The position numbers and the translations under genes are program-made. A stretch of 64,000 bases of DNA. Source: Bugula neritina. Its lineage: Eukaryota; Bryozoa; Gymnolaemata; Cheilostomatida; Bugulidae. Location of the stretch: positions 3,089,501 to 3,153,500 of the forward strand of contig OZ037768.1 in NCBI GenBank assembly GCA_964035545.1. Direction: 5' to 3'. Below, one piece after another: positions 51,701-63,700 of this stretch. Under the pieces are notes generated by a model. The model did no database searches. It saw nothing but the letters and a program-made list of their open reading frames with translations, and was not told the DNA's origin. The stretch's first letter is position 1, and every line of letters begins with the position of its first letter.

Positions 51701-54700
51701 TTTCTGAGTATTATATATATGTATATTGTATCTAGTGGCGTTATTTGTTTATTCACAACACTACCGTATCATCTTATTATCTTGTCAGTGAATCCGTGTT
51801 TGCCTCTGCTGACGCTGCCTACGTCCTGGCATACTCCATCATCATGCTGGCAACCGACCTTCACAGTCCTCAGGTATGCTGCTCTCAGTCTATATAATAT
51901 ACTCTCAGTCTATATAATATGCTCTCAGTCTATATAATATACTCTCAGTCTATACAATATACTCTTAGTTTATATAGTATACTCTCAGTCTATATAGTAT
52001 ACTCTCAGTCTATATATTATACTCTCAGTCTATATAATACACTCTCAGTCTATACTCTATACTCTATAGCATATGTCATACTGCTATATGTACATGTATG
52101 TACACATTGTATAGGTTAAAAATAAGATGACAAAGGAGCAGTACATTAAGATGAATAGAGGAATCAACGATAGCAAAGATTTACCCGAGCAGTATCTCTC
52201 AGATATTTATGACGAGATGGCTATGAATGAGATACAGTTGAAACCCACGTCTGCTCCTCTGGCCAATAAACATGGCTCTTCAGCTAACCTACAAGGTATA
52301 ATTCAGCTAATCTACAAGGTATAATTCACCTAACCTACAAGGTATAATTCACCTAACCTACAAGGTATAATTCACCTAACCTACAAGGTATAATTCACCT
52401 AACCTACATGGTATTCATTTTAATAACCAAACATTTATCCATAGTGAAGTACGTTCAATTTTGTAATTATAGACCAGAGAATTTAAACAAATTAATCAAC
52501 AGTGTATCTGAGGTCACTGAATATAATTGAATACAATAAAACATAACTCTTACAATGTCTCACTAAATCAGATGTTTCCTGTGTCATCTTTACTCTCTGA
52601 CCTTGAACTTTATTCTCTCACTGTCGCCATCTGCAGGTTCCACAGTCACTCCGAAGCAAAGAAAGACGATGTTTGACACCGAGATGCAACACATGACCTC
52701 GGTGGCCAAGGCCCTCATGGAGAGCGTCTCTCATGCTAAGATCGAGTTCACCAGCGCTAAGCACCATGAGCATGTCCGGCCCATGTTCAAGGTAAATGTC
52801 TCGGCCTCATTTAGTGTACTGAAATGTATATGTTGTATACTATAGATGTATATATTATATATTACAAGAGTATATATCATATATTACAGATTTGTATAAT
52901 ATATATTACAGATTTGTATATTATATATTACAAGTGTATATATTATATATTACAGATGTATATATTATATATTATATATGTATATATTATATATTACAGA
53001 TTTGTATATTATATATTACATATGTATATATTATATATTACAGATGTATATATTATATATTACAGATTTGTATATTATACATTACAAGTGTATATATTAT
53101 ATATTACAGATGTATATTATATATTACAGATATATATATTATATTACAGATGTATATATTATATATTACAGATTTGTATATTATATATTACAGATGTATA
53201 TATTATATACTACAGATGTATATATTATATATTACAGATGTATATATTATATATTACAGATGGTGTGGACACCCTTCCTGGCCTCATTTAGCATTGGTCT
53301 ACAGAACTCAGACGACCCTCAGATGTTTGAGCCGTGTCTGGATGGCATGAGATGTGCAATTAGGATAGCCTGTATTTTCAGAATGGAGTTGGAAAGGGAC
53401 GCATACGTGCAGGCCCTAGCCAGGTAACCCTTCTCACCAGGACTTCATACTCAGTTGGGGAATGTTTTTGTAATGTTTTGGGTTTTCGTGGAACAGTCAG
53501 CCATTTTTGGTATGATGTTCTGTTTCGAATTTAGTGTGTAAATTCTCCTCATAGATTTTGTTGACTTGTCGGAAGCCTAATTTATGTTTTAAATGACGGC
53601 AGAAAGGGTGGGGTGAGAGTTGTCTATCTTATGCTAAGCATTTGATGAATAACCCGTATATTATATTAAAATTTTATCGGTAGCCTTTGCAGCATTTCAT
53701 GTTTGATGTAAAGTTGTTATACCATCTTGTGCTTTACTTCTCTATAATCTGGTACTGTAAGACAAGGTGCTGCCAAACTTCATATATTCATTCTGCTGCA
53801 GATTTACTCTGTTGACTGCCAACTCCCCGCTGACAGAAATGAAGACTAAAAACATAGAAACCATCAAAGCGTTGATCTCTGTTGCTCATACTGATGGAAA
53901 CTATTTGGGTCACACGTGGCTAGAGGTTAGTGTAAACTTGTACATCACATGCTATGCCATTATTAAAGTAATGTTTGTAGAAAAAATTGTTTAATAATTG
54001 TTTAATTTTTAAAAATGTTTAATAATTTTTTCATATTTTGAAAATAAAAAATTTTATGCTTTTAGAATTTTGTAAAAATATCAATTTTGACCTAAATTAA
54101 GTCAATCGCATGCTTCACCCTTCAGTCTAATTGACAGTGAGCGTGTTCCAATACTAGAATACACTGTAACTCAGTACTCTGTGTATGTAACTCAGTACTC
54201 TGTGTCTGTAACTCAGTACTCTGTGTCTGTAACTCAGTACTTTGTGTCTGTAACTCAGTACTCTGTGTATGTAACTCAGTACTCTGTGTATGTAACTCAG
54301 TACTCTGTGTATGTAACTCAGTACCCTGTGTCTGTAACTCAGTACTCTGTGTATGTAACTCAGTACTCTGTGTATGTAACTCAGTACTCTGTGTCTGTAA
54401 CTCAGTACTCTGTGTCTGTAACTCAGTACTTTGTGTCTGTAACTCAGTACTCTGTGTCTGTAACTCAGTACTCTGTAACTCAGTACTCTGTGTATGTAAC
54501 TCAGTACTCTGTGTGTGTAACTCAGTACTCTGTGTCTGTGACTCAGTAACCTGTGTCTGTAACTCAGTACTCTGTGTATGTAACTCAGTACTCTGTGTCT
54601 GTAGCACAGTACTCTGTGTCTGTGACTCAGTACTCAGTACTCTGTAACTCAGTACTCTGGGTATGTAACTCAGTACTCTGTCTATGTAACTCAGTACTCT

Positions 54701-57700
54701 GTGTATGTAACTCAGTACTCTGTGTGTGTAGGTACTCAAGTGCATCTCTCAGCTTGAACTGGCCCAACTCATCGGTACTGGAGTTAAGTATAATGTCCAC
54801 AACTCTGGATCCAAGGCTAAAGACAAGAAGACTGCTCATCATCTCATGGAGTCTTTTGACGCCGAATGTGAGTGCCTGGTTTCCATATCTGATTTGGCGC
54901 ATCGTGTGTGAATTTGCTGTTGGGGCTTTATTAGTAGGAAGTAGACAACCCGGTGTAAAGAGAGAGCAATGTGTTGAAAGTGGAGTTAGAGATACTTTAA
55001 TTAAGTTGATTTTTTGCTCTGTGAAATTCCCGATGCGGATATTACATGAGCTGACCTATGTATTCTCTACACTAAATCATATAAAAGTTTGTAGTTGTGC
55101 TGGCCAATATTAATATTAATTATCATAATTTCCTGAACAGAATTCTCTTGATTACATAATATCTCGCTGTAGTGCTGACGAGAGCTGACTCCAAGAAGCT
55201 GGCATCTCTCCAAGGTCAGATGATTGAGACGAGCTCACAGAGTGTAGTAGTCGCCATGGATAGAGTCTTCACTGGTTCGGTTAAACTGGACGGCGATGCT
55301 ATTGGTTAGTTTTCCAGTCTTTCCAAAATTATTCTCATTTCTCTTCCCTTCCTTTTTCTTCCTCTCTCACTTACTTCAGTCTCTAAAAGTATCTTACAGG
55401 ATTTTATTATTTAAAACCCTAACTAGTACTTACTGCATTGCAAGTAACAACAAATAAGCATAAGTTAAAGGGTTGTCCTCTCTATGTAATGGTTCTGCTT
55501 GAACAGTTTCCTCTCAGGTGTTTTGTGTTTATGTCCCTCTTTGGCATGAGAAGATGACTTCTTCATTTTAGTCAAAGGCAATCAAACCTGGTAGTCTCTA
55601 ACTATAAGCATGCAATACATATTATACATAGCACTGTGTTTACTGTGTGCAGAGAGTGATTGTATTGCTTTATGCATACACTTGCACAGTATATTGCTGT
55701 ACTCTAGTCATATAATGTGAGTGTATATAATAATGCAGCCTATTGTTTTATGCTACACTATCATGAGTTATCTCCCCTGCTGTGTTTTAGTGGACTTTGT
55801 CACAGCGCTCTGTGCAGTCTCAATGGACGAGTTGTCTAACGGCTCTCACCCGAGGATGTTTAGTCTGCAGAAGATAGTGGAGATATCCTACTATAATATG
55901 GGCAGAATCAGACTACAGTGGTCCAGGATATGGGCTGTCCTCGGTGAACACTTTAATAAGGTACCCATTTTATACATACTAGTGTGATATAGTATACTAT
56001 CATACAGTTTATTATAATATAATACGGTTTACTATATAATATAGTTTAGTATAATATAATATGGTTTGTATGATATAATATGGTTTATTATAATGTCATA
56101 CAGTTTATTATAATATAATGTAGTTTAGTATATAATATTATACTGTTTAATATAATAATATATAATCATAATAGTACTCCTTGAGCAGGCTGTACCCTGA
56201 GCTAAAGAGCCTCTGTTTATTTTCAATTATAGCTCTAGACTTGTTTAACTCATTCCATTTAATATTTTTCTTATAAGCACGTATGAACTCATAGCAAAAA
56301 GACAGCTTTATACAGAACAGTTTCTTGTGATGAGTTGAGTTGTTATACACTACTGCTGTGAGAGTTATCTGCTCTCTACTACTCTAGATATTACACATGT
56401 GTCGTATACTATGCTTGCAGGTGGGGTGTATACAAAATGAAGATGTGGCGTTCTTTGCCGTTGACTCGCTCCGTCAGTTGTCTATGAAGTTTCTGGAGAA
56501 AGGAGAATTTGCAAATTTTAGATTTCAGAAAGACTTCCTTCGACCATTTGAACATATCATGAAGAAAAACAGGCGAGTGTTTGCCTGTCCGCTTGTCTCC
56601 AGACTAGTTTGTGGGCTGCAGACGTTATTAATTGCAATTATTCATGCAACTTAGTAGATGAAACCAATCAATGAACTGTGAACTCTAAATGAAATATCTT
56701 ATTACAAATATTTTAGAGTTGTTTTGATAATATTTCAGATCATTAACAAAATTTATGTTTGAATTTGTTTTGGTAATATTTTCTGCCATTAAGAATTATT
56801 AAATGCGTACTGAAGTGTTGGCTCTCCCTTGAATAATTGTCAGGTGGTTATTTATGGCGTTTGATCCGGAAGATTTGGTTCGGTTGAGTTTCAATTTTCG
56901 AAGCCAAATTAACCATTATTTGTCACAAGTGACTGGCCATCGAGGTCAAATTCTGGACTCTTTATATGCTCATTAATGTTATCCGTGTTTATAAATGTTG
57001 TAAACAATATTCAAAAAATGTTGTGTTGGTCCCAAGAAATAGTCCTGTGTTGAGTTATGCGAGTCGGTGTTTACTGTTTGTTGGCGTCTCTGTTGCAGGT
57101 CCATCTCCATCCGAGACATGGTAGTGCAGTGCGTCTCGCAGATGGTGCAGGCTCAGATGGCCAATATTAGGTCAGGTTGGAAAAACATATTCAGTGTGTT
57201 TCACTTGGCTGCTTCTGAGAATGAGGAGACAATTGTGTCTTTAGCATTCCAGACGACGGGCAACATTGTCAGTGAGTAGCCTGACCTAGTAGTACATTGT
57301 ATACTGCCATGTAGTACATTGTATACTGTCATGTAGTACATTGTATACTGTGATGTAGTACGCTGTAAGCTGTTGTAGTACACTCTACACTGTAGTAGTA
57401 TGCCATACACTGTCGTATTTCAATTTGCAATGTGGTGGTACAATTTATGATGTAGTAGTACACTATTTAGGAACTATATTAAGGCTATGGACTATACAGT
57501 AACTACTGTTATACATACTCGTGTGATGCATTTCCTGTATGCTTGTATACCTGTATAATATTACTGCAGGTAAAGTGTTTGCGCAGTACTTTGATGCTGT
57601 GGTTGGCAGTTTCCAGGACGCAGTGAAGTGTCTATCGGAGTTCTCTTGTAACATTTCATTTCCTGACACGAGTATGGAAGCCATCAGACTCATTCGAGCC

Positions 57701-60700
57701 TGTGCCAGAATTGTTGCTGAGAAGCCAAAGGTTTGTTTGTATGTATTGTGTGGTATAGTTTGTGAGGAGTATTAGACGTGCCCTATGAGTGGTTAGTGGT
57801 TGGAACTTGGGCTTAGGTCATGGGTATTATTGATGATGTCACGAGGGTGTCAGGTCATGGTTGCTCCTGAGAAAGTCTTCATGCCATGTTGCCACCAGCA
57901 TGGTGAGAGGCGTAGTGCTTAGCCCATATCAAAAATTTACTACCAGGACTTCTAACAGGGATGGAGACTTGAATAAATGCGAGTTTTTTATTAGCTGCGT
58001 TCCTGTTAATTGATGTTACTAGCAATATGATCTCGCCCTAAAACTCTGCTGCTTCAGTACATTATTGTAGCAGATTCCTTAAAACTTGTTCAGTAAGTTA
58101 GATTTGTCTTCTACTGGAACTACATTCATTGCATTGAGTAATATATATTGCACTTCAAAACAGTGTCATCACAGTTTATGTTAATAATAATATCTGCATG
58201 TTACCAAGTGTGCATTCTATTTACCTGCAGTTATTCCGAGAGGCTGGGGCCACACACGGAGCTGAGCAGGGCGAGACTCACGTACCCGTCAAGGAGGGAG
58301 ATAGAGTGTGGGTCAAGGGATGGTTTCCCGTCTTGTTTGAACTCTCTTGTATAATAAGCAGGTGCAAGATGGACGTGCGGACCAGGTGAGTTGGGCTCAT
58401 TTGTTTATTGGTTACTTTATTAAAACAATTTTGCTGCTTTGTTTTTTCGCGGCTAGGCGCTGTTTGTTACTTTTTCAAATCTTAAAACAAAAATAATTGG
58501 TCTGCTTGTGAAGCTCAAGTTATAAGGAGAGCAGATTTTTCCTAAACTAAAGCCACAAAAACATGTTTTGATCAGCTTGTACTGCTTTGACAGGTAACTA
58601 ATGTTGAGCACTTTCATTAATAACTTCCAAACCATTTTATTGGCCAATTTCAACAATTTTGAAAAATGTTTTTTTTAATAGCTATTTGAACCAGTTGGGG
58701 CAGGGATTCTTCTAATAGCTAGATAAAAAACTGGGGACTTTAAATTATAACTGGCTATAATTAAGTCACTTGGCTCATAGTGTGGGGAATTTTAGATATT
58801 CGTATTTGCTGTGACGTGTTTTCTGGTTGATTTACCTGTAAAATCTTGTAGCTTTTACTTTGCTAACAAAAGCACTGAATAATTTGAATTAGCATAAAAC
58901 TGATTTAATCAATTAATAACATGCACCAAAGTTTCTTTTGTAAATGATGAATGAATAGCATGCCTCGTGAGTAATAAATTGTTTGAAAAGGTTAAAATTT
59001 ATCTTCATTAATAATAAATTAAATTTTTTAAATTAATGGTCACCTTTGGTCACCCTTCACCGCCATGGTTACTTATTTACCCAAGAAAATGTTTAGAAAG
59101 CAGTATGGAAAAAATTACAATTGACATAAATTGGTAAATATAACAAAAAATAAGATGCCAGATGTTTATATGCACAGTAAATGTCACGAACTAAAGAATT
59201 GTCTGCCCCTGTAAGGGATGTATTGTTTTTGTATTGCAATATTTTTTCCAATTGTTTCATTTGGCTACATTTTTAATGCAATGATTAGTACCAATCTTTC
59301 TCTTGGAATACAGACTAACTCTGAGATCTCCAACGTTGTCTGTTATTTTTATTGCTGTTGTTCCTCTTTCTTCGGTTGCCATAACAACATTTTCTAATAC
59401 CTTTTTATTGGGTTTTGTTCTGTAAAACCTGATTGGTTTAGTATTGCATAAGTTATTTCATGTTGTCGAAAGACTTGTAATCTCACAGCTTCTTTCATCT
59501 TAGAAATGTCTTATTTTATTGAGAAATTTCAAGTTTGTTATTTTTAATTTTAATCTCATGTAATTCGTGTTGAATGATAAATATATCATGATTTGCGTAG
59601 AAGATTATGTTGCTATGAACCCAGTAAAAGTTCAAGTATTCCTACCTCAGCTTATTAGCACAGTTATAATAAATTGTTTTGGCTTTGCTTGTTAAAGCTG
59701 GAAGGGGTCTAAGAAGGGCAACCCGTGAGAACGTGGCTATAGTTGTGTATGACATTCATCATACTGTTGATGTAATTTAGATTAGGCGTTGTGGCCCCAG
59801 TAATTCTCACCACATCTTGGTAATAGTCACATTTATTTACCCAGAAAGAATAATTTATCATGTTTTAGGGTAATAATCATAAAATATTCTAATGGATTGT
59901 TGGCCAGGTGTTTTAAAGCCAACACAGCAATTCATTTGAAGTAACAATTAACAAGTTTTATCACTGAGATAATCCTTCTAAAACACAGAAATTGTTACGG
60001 CATTAAAAACAAAGTTAAGTAACAGCATTAATATGGTATGCACATAGAGCAATGATTCAATTTAATACCGTATAACAAATTACAATTAATGATGTATAAT
60101 AATTTATTGTCTGTGTCTTTTTCTAATAGCTTTTGCTATTTATGTAGTCTTAGTATCTGTATGTACTTGGGAATAAAAAAGTTCTAATATTTTGAATGAA
60201 AATTTTCAAGTAAATTTGTTAATTAACAATTTTAATTATCATTTAAATGTTTTTATTAGAATGCTGGCAAAATATTTTGTAACTATAAACTTTTTTTTCG
60301 TTATAATATTGTGTATTTCTGCCAGCAAATGCTGTAGTTAGTTAGTGAATGGACACCAGATGAATTCTGATATGATTTATGCTGATGCAACAATATAAGG
60401 CTGTGTGTGCATTAATAGCCCTCTGCAGATGTACTAAAACTCAAATCCATCTTCCAAACAATTGACACCAACTAATGAAGCATCTCAATTCATATAACTA
60501 TTATCTGAGAGTTAATCTAGTTTACTGCATTTAATTTTATTATCTGTTGAACCATTTGTCATACTTTTGGTGACATTGAAGTCATGGGTCTAGTACAGAA
60601 GAGTGATTTATGAGGATTTAATAGTATGAGAGGAGACTGTAAGATGGTAACCTCACATGTCTAAGTACTAAATAAATGCACTCAACTAAGCTGCAATGTT

Positions 60701-63700
60701 ATATAATGATACCACCACCGGATATCTTTAACACAATATCCCTTGTTAGCACTCATGTTCCTTTCTGCTTAATAGCAAATGAATTAACAATCTTTATATT
60801 ACACTCATGTTCCTTTCTGCTTAATAGCAAATGAATTAACAATCTTTATATCATATCTTGCTACAATATAATGATTACATAAAATACAGTTTGACCACTC
60901 TAATTCGACTACCAAATGCCATTATTACATCAATCGATTTTTTGTCATATTTTTAATCATTACTATTTTTAATTTAATTTTTTTGTTATCAAGTTAAATT
61001 CTGACTTGTAATCATGACTTAACATTATTTTATACTTAGTTTTATTTTCATTGCAGAGATTACACATTCAAATTTTAAAGTTGTTTGAAAGTTACAAGAG
61101 TTTAAGTTTCGCCCCACCAAGTCGGTCAGCTAATGCAACAAATAAAACAAAGTTTTCAATTATTTTTGTGAAATACCATGGTATTAAAATACAATCACTA
61201 ATCACTTAGCAAAATGACACGGGATGCTGTTCTGTCCATATATTTCTTGTACTTGTGTAACGACAGTATGTTAACTAGTGAGAATATCAGAAATCTAAAG
61301 TGATTTTTACTACCTCTATTATAAATCTTAGTTATAACTGTAATAAAATTATAACCACAACTGCAGATATTAATCATGTTATGAAATTATAAATTTATAA
61401 ATATGTAACAGAGTTAATTTTTATGAGTTGAGATATCGATAACATTTCATATTTATTCAGTATTAAATTTGGTACAATTGCAAGCTAAAAATAAAAATGA
61501 TGATTTTAGTTGAATATTTTTCTCATGGTAGAAAGTTTAAGGAGTTATAAAATATGTGTTACACTAGTTGGTCTGAGTAGGCTCATGGAGGTATATCTTT
61601 GCATCTTGACTGTAAAATGAATTCAGAAATAAAATGCAAAACGAATGGTTGCTAGCATAAGGCTAATTTATTACCTTGCTTATCAGCAATATTGCTAGCC
61701 TTCAACTTTTAGCATAAAATTATCTGAAATTTTTTCCAAGAGTTGTGTGTTACAGTGAACTATTTTAGTTTTTCAGAAAAAGAACTTGCAAGTCTCAATT
61801 GTGTAGAGTATTTTTTCTAATCATCATTTGAATTATTCATGATTCTGCAAACATCAATTAAACACGTATTTTTATTGGTGAAACTATAATATTTTTGGAA
61901 AACAGAGATTTAAAGTTGACCTCAAACTGTGATTAAGCAAAGGTCAAGACAGAAGCCATCCACTTTTGCACCAAATTTCCCCCAAGGTAGACGAGCACAA
62001 ACCTGTAAACATATTAATTCTAAATTGCTTCCCTTTCTCTGGTCAACCAAAATCAACCTAAAGCTTTTAATCTCCAACAACTTAATTAGTTTGTTGAAAG
62101 TTGAATTGCGTATTCAGTAATTTAATTTATTTACCGTCTACAATAATAACATTACATAAGTATAATATTATGGTAAATACAATGCAATATTTAACAAGCA
62201 CATAATTAATTGAGAATGAAGTTAGATTTCTTGCCAAGTTCTTGGAGGTTAGTGGCCACAACGTAGATTACTCACCATTCATAAAGATAATAATGTGATT
62301 AATACAACTTCAACAGGAAAAAACATTTATTGTTATCGTAAATAATCATGACTTTAAGTCCTTCCATGAGTAAAAATTGATACAATAATTAGCAAAATGC
62401 ATTTTCTATATAAAAAATTAAATTATGTTGATTAGAGAAGTGCTTAAGCTGGGTGACCTCTAACCTCTTTCAAAGTTCTAAATATTGACAGGCATTTTTT
62501 AACGCAAGCAGCCATTTTGTAAAATCTTCATAAATTGTGAACTGAAATCTTATGTTTTGTATAAACCTGTAATAGAGAAGTAGATCCTTTGTTAGCTGTT
62601 GCAGTTGAAATTAAAATGTGGATTATTTTGCTTTGTTTGCACAATAACAATCCCACAGTGTGAAAGTACAATTATGTAAATGAGTTCAATGTTACAGTTA
62701 ATAAGTTTTTCTTCAGTGTTGCGTTTTTAATGGTTGGTCAACGAATATCTATTTCCATTATCAGTGTGTTACTATCCCTTAGTTAATCAAGTTTGTGAGG
62801 AGGCAGTATATAACAGCTTCTGTTGGGACTTTACATAAGCTGGGAAAGCTTTTCTCTAATTCATCATAGCTTTTCATGTATCATCTCAGCTATGCCAGCT
62901 ATATTATGCTTTTTCCACACTCATTATGGCTACTACACAAAAGCTAATCTTTTTGACTGGTATAAAAACCTAGCATTTTTGCTTATCTTTGATACTTGCG
63001 TTTTACACTTACAACTTGCAAATACACTTATAACTTATGATGCTACGGTTTTTCACATTGCTACTTTCTTTCAGTCTGCCACAATAAATATTTCTATATA
63101 CTAAAACACAACAGCTTCAAAGCCCGAGGTCAATTTTTCCTGTATATTCTACTAAACTGTCAGCTGATACCAGCAAATTATGTTGAACTGTTGAAACAGT
63201 TTTACTCACATGTCTGTAATTAAACCTTTTTGGCCATCTTTAAACCAATTGATAAAAAATTTGTGAACATTAATGAAGGGACTGGACGTATGTTATGTAT
63301 TTTTTGAAAGTTAGACATTTGTATCCAAAGTAAGATTTATTACAATATAAAATTTTGGTTGGTAATATATAAGAGCCACCCCCCTCCCCTCCCTTCCTCC
63401 AAGTAGTTGTTGAACTATTCTTAAGCAATTTCATTTTCTTGTGATTAATTGTGAAAAGCATTTGAAGGTTTTTATTGAAGCAAAGCTTCGATTCAGATTT
63501 GAAATTTTAGCTTGATATGAAAAGTGCTTTCATTCTGTATAAAGACTTGTGAATCATATTTTCAATGTGTACACAACTTATTAGAGGTAGATAAAAAAAA
63601 TTTTGAAAATGTAAGTGTTAGAAATATTTGTAAACGTTAAAACGTTGCACCCTGAAGCATTTATCTTTTGTAAACTCGTATTTTATTTTTACTGAGTCAT

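Noticed and set aside
52824-53427. Three overlapping Tyr/Ile ORFs of about 150 codons
   Set aside because: AT-rich minisatellite; only the part from 53260 is real exon 21, and in one frame.
45067-54731. Possible CRISPR arrays (many regular direct repeats)
   Set aside because: Head-to-tail minisatellites with no unique spacers, in introns of an animal gene.
54122-54745. 207-codon minus-strand ORF of QSTELHT-like repeats
   Set aside because: Opposite strand of the 21-base array in ARFGEF intron 22.
62823-63104. 93-codon plus-strand ORF in the 5.5 kb ARFGEF intron
   Set aside because: No supporting signals; composition is that expected of AT-rich intron sequence.
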